A stretch of DNA of 64,000 nucleotides, taken from NCBI RefSeq assembly GCF_001941865.1, contig NZ_CP016162.1, forward strand, positions 2,728,001-2,792,000, read 5' to 3'. Below the pieces are notes generated by a model. The model was not told where the DNA came from. It made no database searches and saw only the letters and a program-made list of their open reading frames with translations. This DNA is from Pseudomonas alcaliphila JAB1 (GTDB lineage: Bacteria > Pseudomonadota > Gammaproteobacteria > Pseudomonadales > Pseudomonadaceae). Below, one piece after another: positions 37,462 to 50,464 of the stretch. Position numbers and translations under genes: made by a program. Numbering within the stretch: position 1 is the first letter of the stretch; each line of letters opens with the position of its first letter.

Positions 37462-39926
37462 TAGTCTCCTTCGCGCGGCGGCAGCGGCACCTGCCAGATA
37501 TCCCGGGCGTATTCGGCGATGGTGCGATCGGATGAGAACCAGCCCATGCGCGCGGTATTCAGTACCGCCGAACGCCACCACTGCTCAGGCCGCTGCCAGC
37601 GTTGATCGACCTGACGCTGCGCCTTCCAATAGGCATCGAAATCGGCGCAGACCATGAAATGGTCCTGGTACAGCAGCGAATCCACCAGGCCCACGTAGCG
37701 CGCCGGATCGTCCGGCGAGAACACTCCGCCGCGGATGGCGCCGAGCGCGGCCTCCAGACGTTCCGAATCCGCCACCACGTCGTTCATCTCCAGGCCCAGG
37801 CGCCGCCGGGCGGCAACCTGCTGGGCGGTCATGCCGAAAATGAACATGTGGTCTTCGCCGACCCGCTCGCACATCTCCACGTTGGCGCCGTCCAGCGTGC
37901 CGATGGTCAATGCGCCATTGAGGGCGAACTTCATATTGCTGGTGCCGGAAGCTTCCAGCCCAGCGGTGGAGATCTGCTCGGAAAGGTCGGCTGCAGGAAT
38001 GATGGTTTCGGCCAGGCTGACGTTGTAGTTGGGGATGAATACCACCTTGAGCAGCCCGCGTACGGTCGGGTCACCATTGATGGTGCGGCTGATGTCGTTG
38101 GCCAGCTTGATGATCAGCTTGGCCTGGCGATAACTGGCCGCCGCCTTGCCGGCGAAGATCTTCACCCGCGGTACCCAGTCGGTGGTCGGATCGTTACGGA
38201 TGGCCTGGTACAGCGCCACGGTATGCAGCAGGTTGAGCAACTGACGCTTGTATTCATGGATGCGTTTGACGTGCACATCGAAGATGGCCGTGGTGTCGAG
38301 GCTGATCCCCAGCACGTGCCTGACTCGCTCGGCCAGCAGCTCCTTGTTGCGCTGGCGGCAGAGCGCATATTCATCGCGGAAATCCTGGCGCTCGGCGAAG
38401 GGTTCCAGCGCCTGCAGATGATCCTCGGGGCGATGCAGAACCTGCTCGCCCAGCGCGTCGACCAGCAGATGCGTCAGCCCCGGATTGACCTGAAACAGCC
38501 AGCGGCGGAAGGTCACGCCATTGGTCTTGTTGTTCACCCGGTCGGGATAGAGCCGGTGCAGATCGCGAAACACCGTGTCGCGCATCAGCCGCGTATGCAG
38601 CGCGGAAACGCCGTTGATGCTGTGCGCGCCGAGAAACGCCAGGTTGCCCATGCGCACGCGGCGGCCGTGGTCTTCCTCGATCAGCGACACCGCGCGCAGC
38701 AGGCGAAAGTCGTGGATGTCCTTGGCACGCAGCGCATCGATATGCTCGGCGTTGATCAGGTAGATGATCTGCAAATGCCGCGGCAGCAGACGTTCCATCA
38801 ACGCTACCGGCCAGGACTCCAGCGCTTCGGGCAGCAGCGTGTGGTTGGTGTAGGAGGTGGTGGCGACCGTCAGTTGCCAGGCTTGCGCCCAGGGCAGGCG
38901 ATGCTCGTCCACCAGCAGGCGCATCAGCTCGACCACGGCGATGGCCGGGTGGGTGTCGTTGAGCTGGATCGCCACCTGCTGCGGCAGACACTGCAGACCG
39001 TCATGCAGACGCAGATGACGCTCTAGCAGATCCTGTAGCGACGCGGAAACCAGAAAATACTCCTGACGCAGACGCAGCTCCTGGCCGGCCTCGGTATCGT
39101 CGGCGGGATAGAGCACGCGCGAGATGCTTTCGGCACGCACCTCGCCAGCCACTGCGCCGAAGTGATCGCCGGCATTGAAGCGGTCCAGCTGCAGGTTTTC
39201 CTCGGCGCGCGCACGCCACAGCCGCAGGGTATTGACCGAGGCGCCGCGCCAGCCCACCACCGGCGTGTCATAGGCGATGGCACGTACTCTCTCCTGCGGA
39301 TGCCAATGCTGGCGTGTGCCGCCTGTGCCGTCGTCCAGGGTTTCCACACCACCGCCGAAGCCGATGCGATACGCCACCTCAGGCCGTTCGAACTCCCAGG
39401 GGTTGCCGAAATCCAGCCAGGTCTCGGTCTGCTCGGCCTGCCAGCCGTCGACGATCGCCTGGCGGAACAGGCCATGCTCATAGCGGATGCCGTAACCATG
39501 TGCGGCCAGGCGCAGGGTCGCCATGCTCTCCATGAAACAGGCGGCCAGACGCCCTAGCCCGCCATTGCCAAGCGCTGCATCGGGTTCGACCTCACGGATG
39601 CGTTCGAGCTCGACACCGAGTTCGGCCATGGCCTGGCGCGCCACATCGAGCAAGCCAAGGTTGCTCAGGTTATCCACCAGCAAACGGCCGATCAGAAATT
39701 CCAGGGACAGGTAATAGACGCGTTTGGCGCCCTGCCGCTCGACCTGAGCGGATGACTCTTCCCAGCGGTCGATCATATGGTCGCGTGTGGCCAGCGCCAG
39801 CGCCTCGAACCAGTCGTGATCGAAGGCGGTACTCGGGTCCTTGCCTACGGCGTAGCGCAGCTTGGCCAGGATGGCCCCCTTGAACTGGGCTACGGCACTC
39901 TCGGCCTCGCTGTGCGATTCGCTCAT
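37461..39926 (-). CDS. glgP: Glycogen/starch/alpha-glucan phosphorylase (GT35)
   Basis: 821 residues, the normal length. It releases glucose 1-phosphate from alpha-1,4-glucan ends. The N-terminal half has EPDAALGNGGLGRLAACF and the pyridoxal-phosphate attachment block EASGTSNMKFALNGALTIGT with its Lys near residue 660. Monocistronic, transcribed against the neighbouring glucan genes. Its stop codon (TAG 37463-37461) abuts the repeat element, so the last residues (PPREGD) should be compared with orthologues for a shortened end. Confidence 0.97.
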   Translation of the reverse strand: MSESHSEAESAVAQFKGAILAKLRYAVGKDPSTAFDHDWFEALALATRDHMIDRWEESSAQVERQGAKRVYYLSLEFLIGRLLVDNLSNLGLLDVARQAMAELGVELERIREVEPDAALGNGGLGRLAACFMESMATLRLAAHGYGIRYEHGLFRQAIVDGWQAEQTETWLDFGNPWEFERPEVAYRIGFGGGVETLDDGTGGTRQHWHPQERVRAIAYDTPVVGWRGASVNTLRLWRARAEENLQLDRFNAGDHFGAVAGEVRAESISRVLYPADDTEAGQELRLRQEYFLVSASLQDLLERHLRLHDGLQCLPQQVAIQLNDTHPAIAVVELMRLLVDEHRLPWAQAWQLTVATTSYTNHTLLPEALESWPVALMERLLPRHLQIIYLINAEHIDALRAKDIHDFRLLRAVSLIEEDHGRRVRMGNLAFLGAHSINGVSALHTRLMRDTVFRDLHRLYPDRVNNKTNGVTFRRWLFQVNPGLTHLLVDALGEQVLHRPEDHLQALEPFAERQDFRDEYALCRQRNKELLAERVRHVLGISLDTTAIFDVHVKRIHEYKRQLLNLLHTVALYQAIRNDPTTDWVPRVKIFAGKAAASYRQAKLIIKLANDISRTINGDPTVRGLLKVVFIPNYNVSLAETIIPAADLSEQISTAGLEASGTSNMKFALNGALTIGTLDGANVEMCERVGEDHMFIFGMTAQQVAARRRLGLEMNDVVADSERLEAALGAIRGGVFSPDDPARYVGLVDSLLYQDHFMVCADFDAYWKAQRQVDQRWQRPEQWWRSAVLNTARMGWFSSDRTIAEYARDIWQVPLPPREGD

Positions 39927-39987
39927 ATCGTCCCCTCACGCGCGTGTCGCGTCGATTGCAGCCGAAGCGATGGGTTCGGCTTTTTCT

Positions 39988-40015
39988 TTGTGGCCGTCAC
40001 AACGGCGATGAGTTC
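39988..40015 (-). promoter_or_regulatory. AlgU/ECF-like promoter for glgP
   Basis: Minus strand: GAACTC (40015-40010), 16-base spacer, CCACAA (39993-39988), extended as AAAAACCCTGAAC. Back to back with 40055-40083, with 39 bases between the two -35 elements. Confidence 0.45.
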
Positions 40016-40054
40016 AGGGTTTTTCTGCCCTTTGCCCCACCGATCAAAAAGCCT

Positions 40055-40083
40055 GAACTTCACCTCGGCGGCCTGCCTCACAA
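40055..40083 (+). promoter_or_regulatory. AlgU/ECF-like promoter for the small exported protein
   Basis: GAACTT (40055-40060), 17-base spacer, TCACAA (40078-40083), extended as AAAAAGCCTGAAC; 30 bases before the ATG at 40114. One of the best matches in the window. Confidence 0.6.
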
Positions 40084-40113
40084 CTGATGAACGCCAATGT
40101 TGAGGAGAACACC

Positions 40114-40542
40114 ATGCGAGCCTTCATTCCCGGCCTGCTGCTGGGCGCACTGACTGCAGGCGATGCGCTGGCCGAGGCCTGCTATGTCAGTGCCAGCGCC
40201 TCCAGCGAGGCCATCCAGGAAGTCGAACAAGAGTTCTGCTACGAGTTCACCGGGACGGACAAGGGCGCCATCGACTGGTCCTGCCATAACGAAACCGGCG
40301 ACATGATCAACAGCGAACAACGCAAGGTGGCCAGCTGCGCCGAGGCCAAGCTGGGCAGCTGCGAAGCGGCGCTGACCCAGGAAACTCTGACCAACTATCG
40401 CTCCGGCGATGATGACCGGGGTGAGGCGCGCCCAGCCGTGCCCAACGATGCCAAGGTGGTCACCCACTATTACCAGGCGGGCGACCTCAAGCAGGTACGC
40501 ATCGACTGTGAAAGTGCCGGCGGCACCTGGCGGGATCGATGA
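40114..40542 (+). CDS. Small exported cysteine-containing protein
   Basis: 142 residues. A signal peptide of about 20 residues (RAFIPGLLLGALTAGDALA) is followed by a soluble domain with cysteines at AEACYV, EFCYEF, WSCHN, ASCAEA, GSCEA and IDCES, probably three disulphides. Periplasmic or secreted; no family recognised. SD TGAGGAGAACACC. Overlaps the truncated DUF3182 gene as ATGA. Confidence 0.7.
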   Translation: MRAFIPGLLLGALTAGDALAEACYVSASASSEAIQEVEQEFCYEFTGTDKGAIDWSCHNETGDMINSEQRKVASCAEAKLGSCEAALTQETLTNYRSGDDDRGEARPAVPNDAKVVTHYYQAGDLKQVRIDCESAGGTWRDR

Positions 40543-41030
40543 TGGGCGCTTACCAAGGCTTGCCTCTGCTACCTGGCACCGCTCAGCACATGGCCCATGA
40601 GCGCATGGTGCAACGCCAGCTCGGCGAAAAACTCGCCGACCTGCTCGGTTGCCCCTTCCTCGGCCCTTGTCAGCCGGGCACGCAGATTCGCGGACGCCAC
40701 TATTACCTGCCTGAGGACACCCTGGTCGGCGATGTCGGCTCGCTGGGCATCGACGGGCCGGACGATTTCTTTGGTGGCCAGGTCGAGCATGCCTTTCTGG
40801 CCACCAAGGCCATCAGTCACCCTGCCCTCGACGTACCGCGCCACTTGCCTGTGGGTTGGTCCGAGCGTTTCGCCCGGCAGGTTGAAAGCGTCACCCTGCG
40901 GGGCTTCAGCGTCTTTGATGTGGAGGACGCTACCGAAGCCGGTAAACGCCTGTTGCGCGAGGGACCGATTCGCCTGAAGCCGGTTGCTGGCACCGGCGGC
41001 CGAGGCCAGCAAGTGGTGCGCTATTCCTGA
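40539..41030 (+). pseudogene. Truncated DUF3182 (ATP-grasp-like) gene, N-terminal half only
   Basis: 163 residues matching the N-terminal half of DUF3182 proteins, which as I know them run to about 370 residues. Family blocks are present (YYLPEDTLVGD, DDFFGGQVEHAFLATKAISH, GFSVFDVEDA), ending at IRLKPVAGTGGRGQ, which corresponds to the ATP-grasp glycine-rich loop. The reading frame stops six residues later and the next gene begins 70 bases on, so the catalytic lobes are missing by deletion rather than by a single frameshift. The frame is intact and the start is coupled to 40114-40542, so a short protein may still be made. Confidence 0.6.
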
Positions 41031-41100
41031 ATCGCCGTGCCCTGCTCGCTGCGGTTCCCCCTGGGCATTCGCCCTTTCACAACGGCAACAGGAGACACCG

Positions 41101-41514
41101 ATGAAAATAAGCAAGCTGATGACCCGCAACGTCCGCACCCTGGAGCCAGAGCGCAGCATTCGTGAGGCCGCCACGCTGATGGCCGATATCGACAGCGGTG
41201 CACTGCTGATCAACGAAGGTGACCGCCTGATCGGCATGATCACCGACCGCGACATTGCCGTACGTGCCGTTGCTGCGGGCCTGGACGGCAACACGCCGGT
41301 ACGTCAGGTGATGAGCAGCAACGTGCGTTATTGCTTCGACGACGAGGACGTCGAGCATGTGGCCGCCAACATGGCCGATATCCAGGTACGCCGGCTGCCC
41401 GTGCTCAACCGCGAGAAGCGCCTGGTGGGTGTGGTTTCGCTGGGCAATATCGCCTCCGGCCACAGCCGGATGGCCAACGACACCGTGCTGCGCGGCGTGA
41501 CCTCTGCGCACTGA
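41101..41514 (+). CDS. CBS-domain protein
   Basis: 137 residues made of two CBS motifs: MTRNVRTLEPERSIREAATL to LIGMITDRDIAVRAVA, and VRQVMSSNVRYCFDDEDVEH to LVGVVSLGNIA. A CBS pair usually senses adenine nucleotides. No partner domain is attached, so it probably acts in trans. SD CAGGAGACACCG. It converges with glgB across REP-like palindromes. Confidence 0.9.
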   Translation: MKISKLMTRNVRTLEPERSIREAATLMADIDSGALLINEGDRLIGMITDRDIAVRAVAAGLDGNTPVRQVMSSNVRYCFDDEDVEHVAANMADIQVRRLPVLNREKRLVGVVSLGNIASGHSRMANDTVLRGVTSAH

Positions 41515-41519
41515 CCCCA

Positions 41520-41658
41520 CCCTTTGTGGGAGGGGCTTTAGCCGCGATTGCCGTTAAAGCCCCTCCCACCACGAGTCCGGCGCCTTGTTGGCCGGAAGCA
41601 GAATCATCACGCCAAGGCACACCTCGCCCTTTGTGGGAGGCGCTTCAGCGGCGACGCT
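41520..41658. repeat. Pair of REP-like palindromic elements between convergent genes
   Basis: A 15-base arm at 41526-41540 is perfectly complementary to 41555-41569. A second, half element repeats CCCTTTGTGGGAGG (41520-41533 and 41627-41640) and continues GCTTCAGCGGCGAC into the glgB stop codon. GTGGGAGGGGCTT is a common Pseudomonas REP core. It probably protects or ends both convergent transcripts. Confidence 0.7.
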
Positions 41659-43816
41659 TATTGCGCCGGTCGCAGAATCAGCGCACCCAGAGGAGGCAAC
41701 TGCAAATTCAGCGAATCGGATTGGCCGTGAGCGGTCATCTGCTCGCTGTGCAGCTCACCCTCGCTGCCGGCGCCTGAGCCGCTCCAGCAACGGTCATCGG
41801 TATTGAGCAGCACCTGCCAGCGGCCCGCGTGCGGCACGCCGACCCGGTAGCCGTCGAGCACCTGCGGGGTGAAATTGTGCACCACCAGCAACGGCGCACT
41901 GCCCTCGCCGCCCTTGCGCAGCCAGGCGAATACGCTGTTGCGCGCGTCATCGCCTACCAGCCACTGAAAACCGCTGTCCTGGTCGTCGAGGCGGTGCAAC
42001 GCCGGCTCTTTGCGGTACAGACGATTCAGCTCGCGTACCAGCGCCTGGGCAGCAGCATGCTCGGGGTACTGCAGCAGGTACCAGTCCAGTTGCTGGTCGT
42101 GGTCCCATTCGCGCCACTGGCCGAACTCGCAGCCCATGAACAGCAGCTTCTTGCCCGGGTGACTCCACATCAAGGCGAGGAACAGGCGCAGGTTGGCGAA
42201 TTGCTGCCAGCGATCACCGGGCATGCGCCCGAGCAGCGAGCGTTTGCCGTGCACCACTTCGTCATGGGAGATCGGCAGGATGAAACGCTCGGAGAAGGCG
42301 TAATGCAGGCCAAAGGTGATCTGGTGGTGATGGTGCAGGCGGTACATCGGGTCCTGCTGGATGTAGCTCAGGCTGTCGTTCATCCAGCCCATGTTCCACT
42401 TGTGGCTGAAGCCCAGGCCGCCCTGCTGCACCGGCCGACTGACGCCAGGCCAGGCGGTAGATTCCTCGGCGATCATCAGCGCGCCGGGCACTTCGCTGCG
42501 CACCACCTCGTTGAGATGCTGGAGAAATTCGATGGCCTCCAGGTTCTCGCGGCCACCGTGGCGGTTGGGAATCCACTGCCCTGCTTCGCGTGAATAATCG
42601 CGGTAGAGCATCGACGCCACTGCATCCACGCGCAGGCCGTCGACGTGGTATTCGCGCAGCCAGTACAGCGCGCCGGCCAGCATGAAACCGTGTACCTCGG
42701 TGCGGCCGAGGTTGTAGATGCAGGTGTTCCAGTCCGGGTGAAATCCCTCGAACGGGTGCGCGTACTCGTACAGCGCGGTGCCGTCGAACTCCGTCAGACC
42801 GTGAGCGTCGTTGGGGAAATGCCCCGGCACCCAGTCGAGAATCACGCCGATGCCGGCGCGGTGGCAGCGATCGACGAAGGCAGCGAAGCGCTGCGGGCTG
42901 CCCAGGCGTGCAGTCGGCGCGAACATCGACAGCGGCTGGTAGCCCCAGGAGCCGCCGAACGGGTGCTCCATGATCGGCATCAGCTCGATATGGGTGAACC
43001 CCAGGTCCTGTACGTAGGGAATCAGCCGGTCGGCCAACTCGTCCCAGTCCGGTGCGTGATCGTCCTGCCATTGCCAGGAGCCGGCGTGCAGCTCGTAGAT
43101 CGCCAGCGGTGCCTGCGAAGCATGGCGCTGCTCGCGCTCGCTCATCCACTGCTGGTCCTGCCAGGCGAAGGCTTCGCCCTGTGGCACCTTTGAAGCGGTG
43201 GCCGGCGGCACCTCGGTGGCTTGCGCCATGGGGTCGGCGCGCAGCGGCAACACGCCGTGCGGGCCGAGAATTTCGTATTTGTAGCATTCGCCGGGCTGCA
43301 GCCGCGGGATGAACAGCTCCCACACGCCCGCCGGGTAGCGCAGACGCATGGGGTGGCGGCGGCCGTCCCAGCTGTTGAAGTCGCCGACCACCGAAACCCG
43401 CCGCGCATTGGGCGCCCACACGGCGAAACGTACGCCAGGCACGCCTTCATGTTCTACCGGTGCCGAGCCCAGGCAGCGCCACAGCTGGCGGTGGTTGCCT
43501 TCGGCGAACAGGTAGAGGTCGGTGTCACCCAGCAGCGGGCCGAAGGCATAGGGATCTTCGGTTTCCTGTACGTTGCCTGGCCAGTGGATGCGCAGGCGGT
43601 AGCGCTGCGCCTGGGGCAGTTGCAATTCGAACAGGCCCTGCGGGTCGCTGCAGTGCATGCGCCCTAGCGGCGAGCCGTCGCTGGCCAGCAGGTCCACCGC
43701 GTCGGCACCGGGCAGCCAGACCCGCACCAGGCTCTCGGCACCCTGCGGGTGTGGGCCAAGGAAGCTGAACGGATCGCCGTCTTCGGCGCACTGCAAGCGC
43801 TGCACTCTGTTCTGAT

Positions 43817-43820
<4 letters not shown>
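41658..43820 (-). CDS. glgB: 1,4-alpha-glucan branching enzyme
   Basis: 720 residues, GH13_9. It makes alpha-1,6 branches. Two N-terminal carbohydrate-binding (CBM48-type) domains precede the barrel; catalytic blocks are [17 protein letters not shown] (nucleophile), [13 protein letters not shown] (acid) and [12 protein letters not shown]. The start appears to be TTG 43820, overlapping the treS stop as TTGA, with AGGAGT placed 7 bases upstream; a GTG five codons in is the alternative. Third gene of the glgE operon, where it branches the chains GlgE makes. Confidence 0.95.
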
Positions 43821-47131
<3,311 letters not shown>

Positions 47132-47147
47132 GGTGCTACTCCGTTGT

Positions 47148-49130
47148 TCAGCGGGCGGTCTGGATTCGCCAGATGCCGAAAGGCAGGTGCCAGGGTTCGA
47201 TGCGCATCCACTGCACCTTGCCGTGCCAGGTCCAGCGGTGGCCGTTCATCAGGTCTTCACCCTGCAGGTCGGCATCGTCAGGCAGGCCCAGTTCCCACAG
47301 CGGCAATTCGAAATGCGCTTCCTGGGCGTGATGTGGGTCGAGGCTGACGGCGACCAGGATGAAATTGCTCAGATCGGCCGTGCGCTTGCCGAAGTAGAGG
47401 ATGTTGTCGTTCCACGCGGTGTAGGCCTGAAAGCCCAGATGGGTCTGCAGCGCCGGGTTCTCGCGGCGGATCTGGTTGAGCCGGGCGATCTCGGCGTTGA
47501 TGTTGCCCGGCGCCTGGTAGTCGCGCGGGCGCAGCTGGTACTTCTCCGAATCGAAGTACTCCTCCTTGCCTGGCACCGGCTCGGCCTCGCACAGCTCGAA
47601 GCCCGAATACATGCCCCACAGCCCGGAACCCATGGTCGCCAGCGCGGCGCGAATGAGAAAGCCGGGCCTGCCGCTGCGCTGCAGGAAATAGGGGTTGATA
47701 TCCGGGGTGTTGACGAAGAAGTTCGGCCGGTAGCAGTCGCGCCAGGGCGCCTGGTTCAGTTCGGTCAGGTAGCTCTGCAGCTCGGCCTTGGTGTTGCGCC
47801 AGGTGAAGTAGGTGTAGCTCTGGCTGAAGCCGAGCTTGCCCAGGCGCGCCATCATCGCCGGACGGGTGAAGGCCTCGGAGAGGAAGATCACCTGCGGATG
47901 ACGCTCACGTACATCGGCGATCAGCCACTCCCAGAACGGCATCGGCTTGGTGTGCGGGTTGTCGACGCGAAACAGTGTCACGCCCTGCTCCACCCAACCC
48001 AGCACCACGTCGCGCAATGCCAGCCACAGGTTGGGCATGGCCGCTTCGGCGTAGAACTCGACGTTGACGATGTCCTCGTACTTCTTCGGCGGGTTCTCGG
48101 CATGGCGAATGCTGCCGTCCGGGCGCCAGCTGAACCAGCCGGGGTGCTGCTTGAGCCAAGGGTGATCGGGCGAGCACTGCACGGCAAAATCCAGCGCCAC
48201 TTCCAGACCGTGCTCACGCGCCACTCGCACCAGTTGGCGAAAGTCCTCGAGGCTGCCGAGCTGCGGGTGCACGGCGTCGTGACCGCCCTCCTCGCTGCCG
48301 ATGGCATAGGGACTGCCGGGGTCGTCCGGGGCGGCCTTGAGGCTGTTGTTCGGCCCCTTGCGGTGCGCTCGGCCGATGGGATGAATCGGCGGGAAATACA
48401 GCACATCGAAGCCCATCCGGGCGATCTCGGGGATGCGTGCGTGCACGTCGGCGAAGTTGCCGTGGCGCTGCTCGTCGCCCAGCGAGCGGGGAAACAGCTC
48501 ATACCAGCTGGCGAATTCGGCCAGGCTGCGCTCGACATCCAGCGGGTAGTTCGGCGTGCGCAGCAAGTGCGGACGATATTCGGCGCGGCGCATCAGTTCA
48601 TTGACGGAGGGATCGATCAGCACCGCTTCGCGTTCGGCCTGAGATTGCGAGGCCTCCATGCGTTCGATCAGCGCCGCCAGCTCGCCGCGCAATTCGTCCG
48701 GGGCCTGCGCGGCGATGCGCCGAACCAGCTGCGCGCCCTCCTGCAGTTCGAGTTCCACCGGCACGCTGGCGCCGAGCTTCTTCACCAGTTCCTGGCGGAA
48801 GCTGGCGTAAACGTCCAGCCAGGCTTCGATGGCGAATTCGCCGCGGCCCTGCTGATCAATGCGCAGCACGGCGCTCCAGCGATCATTGCCCAGGGCCTGC
48901 ATCGGCGTGCGCTGCCAGGTGGCCTCGCCATTGGCGCGCCACAGCAGATCGGCGGCCAGTTGCTCGTGGCCATCGCTGAAGATCACCGCGCTGACCGGCA
49001 GCGGCCGGCCGCTCAGGCATTTGCTGGCGAAACGGCCGCCTTCCAGGATCGGCTGTAGCGCTTCGATGGCGAGCCGAGGCTGGGCGATGGCATGGGTGAC
49101 GGTCTGGTCGGCATATTGCGGGGACGGCAT
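47148..49130 (-). CDS. glgE: Alpha-1,4-glucan:maltose-1-phosphate maltosyltransferase
   Basis: 660 residues, GH13_3. It extends alpha-1,4-glucan with maltosyl units from maltose 1-phosphate. Family blocks: DVLYFPPIHPIGR, ALDFAVQCSPDHPW, nucleophile Asp in LFRVDNPHTKP, acid Glu in IFLSEAFTRPAMM. The frame is open upstream to 49211, but ATG 49130 has GGAGCCAGGAACG before it and fits the family N-terminus. First gene of glgE-treS/pep2-glgB. Confidence 0.96.
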   Translation of the reverse strand: MPSPQYADQTVTHAIAQPRLAIEALQPILEGGRFASKCLSGRPLPVSAVIFSDGHEQLAADLLWRANGEATWQRTPMQALGNDRWSAVLRIDQQGRGEFAIEAWLDVYASFRQELVKKLGASVPVELELQEGAQLVRRIAAQAPDELRGELAALIERMEASQSQAEREAVLIDPSVNELMRRAEYRPHLLRTPNYPLDVERSLAEFASWYELFPRSLGDEQRHGNFADVHARIPEIARMGFDVLYFPPIHPIGRAHRKGPNNSLKAAPDDPGSPYAIGSEEGGHDAVHPQLGSLEDFRQLVRVAREHGLEVALDFAVQCSPDHPWLKQHPGWFSWRPDGSIRHAENPPKKYEDIVNVEFYAEAAMPNLWLALRDVVLGWVEQGVTLFRVDNPHTKPMPFWEWLIADVRERHPQVIFLSEAFTRPAMMARLGKLGFSQSYTYFTWRNTKAELQSYLTELNQAPWRDCYRPNFFVNTPDINPYFLQRSGRPGFLIRAALATMGSGLWGMYSGFELCEAEPVPGKEEYFDSEKYQLRPRDYQAPGNINAEIARLNQIRRENPALQTHLGFQAYTAWNDNILYFGKRTADLSNFILVAVSLDPHHAQEAHFELPLWELGLPDDADLQGEDLMNGHRWTWHGKVQWMRIEPWHLPFGIWRIQTAR

Positions 49131-49221
49131 CGTTCCTGGCTCCTCTACGCCTGGCAGACGTGTTCGAAGGGATTGGCGGGCAGGTTTGCGACAGCGCGCG
49201 AAGCGCTGCACCTGTCAGAAA

Positions 49222-49250
49222 TTCCGAGATGGAGGCAGAGGTAAAAGTTC
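49222..49250 (-). promoter_or_regulatory. AlgU/ECF-like promoter for the glgE operon
   Basis: Minus strand: GAACTT (49250-49245), 17-base spacer, TCGGAA (49227-49222), extended as AAAAACTGCCTGAAC. A perfect -35 and the same -10 as the DUF2383 promoter; 92 bases from the ATG. Confidence 0.6.
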
Positions 49251-49283
49251 AGGCAGTTTTTGCCCGTTCAACGGGCTAACGGG

Positions 49284-49808
49284 CTATTGCCTGTCGCTCG
49301 GCTTTTCATCGGCCTGGTCGTCCGGCTTGGTCCTGGCGCCCGGATCGACCAGCAGCGGCATGAGGTGCAGCACCACCAGCACGATCACCGTGGACAGTAC
49401 GGCGGTGGCCTCGCGCCCGAGCCCGACCGCCACGCCGATGGCGGCCGAGGCCCACAGACCGGCTGCAGTGGTCAGGCCTTTGACGTCGGAGATGTTCTGG
49501 CCTTTGAGGATGGTGCCGGCGCCGAGAAAACCGACACCCGCGGCGATGCCCTGGATCACCCGGCTCATGGCGTCGGCTTCGGCGCCGTCCTGCTCCAGCG
49601 CCATGACGAAGATCGCCGCGCCGAGGCACACCAGCATATGCGTGCGCATGCCGGCGGCCTTGCCCATGACTTCGCGCTCGTAGCCGAGCAGGCCGCCGAG
49701 GAACATGGCCAGAATCAGGCGCAACGTGGCGCGGGAGATGTGCTCCACCTGGCCAAGGTCGGAAAACTCCTGCACCAGGGTGGTGAGAATTCGTTCGAGT
49801 ACGTCCAT
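49284..49808 (-). CDS. MgtC/SapB family membrane protein
   Basis: 174 residues with four to five membrane helices. The MgtC signature is clear: LRLILAMFLGGLLGYERE, GMRTHMLVCLGAAIF and GIAAGVGFLGAGTILK. The C-terminal soluble domain of virulence MgtC is absent; the protein ends in a charged tail. Family members modulate ATP synthase, phosphate or Mg2+ homeostasis under stress. Confidence 0.9.
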   Translation of the reverse strand: MDVLERILTTLVQEFSDLGQVEHISRATLRLILAMFLGGLLGYEREVMGKAAGMRTHMLVCLGAAIFVMALEQDGAEADAMSRVIQGIAAGVGFLGAGTILKGQNISDVKGLTTAAGLWASAAIGVAVGLGREATAVLSTVIVLVVLHLMPLLVDPGARTKPDDQADEKPSDRQ

Positions 49809-49836
49809 CGTCGTTCAATCTCCACGGATGCTTTGC

Positions 49837-49865
49837 ATCTGAGCGAATCCGGCACGCAGAGGTTC
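49837..49865 (-). promoter_or_regulatory. AlgU/ECF-like promoter for the MgtC gene
   Basis: Minus strand: GAACCT (49865-49860), 17-base spacer, TCAGAT (49842-49837), 28 bases before the ATG. Back to back with 49899-49926. Confidence 0.5.
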
Positions 49866-49898
49866 GGATCATCGTCACTGCCGGTTATCCGAAACAGG

Positions 49899-49926
49899 GA
49901 ACCTATGCCCCAACGGGCATTCACTT
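49899..49926 (+). promoter_or_regulatory. AlgU/ECF-like promoter for the Rho_N-like gene
   Basis: GAACCT (49899-49904), 16-base spacer, TCACTT (49921-49926), 34 bases before the ATG at 49961. Confidence 0.5.
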
Positions 49927-49960
49927 CCCTTGCAGACCCAAACCAACAGGGAGAACGCTC

Positions 49961-50341
49961 ATGCCCCGTGGCAGCAAAGACAAATACACCGCCAAGCAGA
50001 AACGCAAGGCCGAGCACATCGAGGACAGCTACAAGGCCCGCGGTGTACCCGAGGACGAGGCCGAAGCGCGTGCCTGGGCCACGGTCAACAAGCAGTCCGG
50101 CGGTGGCGAAAAGGCTGGCGGTTCCGGGCAGAAGACCAGCGCGGCCAGCAAGGAGGCTGCACGCAAGTCCTCGGCACGGCGTGCAGCCGCTACCCGTGAA
50201 GGCACACCCCGCCCCGGTCAGCGCCTGGAAGCGATGAACAAGACCGAGCTGATGCAGCTGGCACGCAAGCGGGATATCGCCGGGCGCTCGCGCATGCGCA
50301 AGGAGGAGCTGCTGCAGGCGCTGCGCAAGGCCAGTGCCTGA
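49961..50341 (+). CDS. Basic stress protein with C-terminal Rho_N/SAP-like motif
   Basis: 126 residues. The N-terminal block (KDKYTAKQKRKAEHIEDSYK then RGVPEDEAEARAWATVNK) is often annotated as plasmid stabilisation protein; a Gly/Ser/Lys-rich linker follows; the C-terminal 35 residues (LMQLARKRDIAGRSRMRKEE then LLQALRK) form a Rho_N/SAP-like helix-extended-helix suited to nucleic acid binding. Very basic. SD AGGGAGAACGCTC. The plasmid link is historical; DNA protection is the simpler guess. Confidence 0.75.
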   Translation: MPRGSKDKYTAKQKRKAEHIEDSYKARGVPEDEAEARAWATVNKQSGGGEKAGGSGQKTSAASKEAARKSSARRAAATREGTPRPGQRLEAMNKTELMQLARKRDIAGRSRMRKEELLQALRKASA

Positions 50342-50464
50342 GAGGGGCTGCTATTCACGCGATCAGTGCCCTCGGCCCTCTCCCCCAGCCCCTCTCCACT
50401 AGGCGTGCCCCCAATAAATGTGAGAGGGGAGCAAACGCGTGCCTCCAGTGAACAGCATTAGCGC

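Noticed and set aside
41520..41660. Possible CRISPR-like array
   Set aside because: Only one and a half palindromic REP-type units, no regular spacers, no cas genes.
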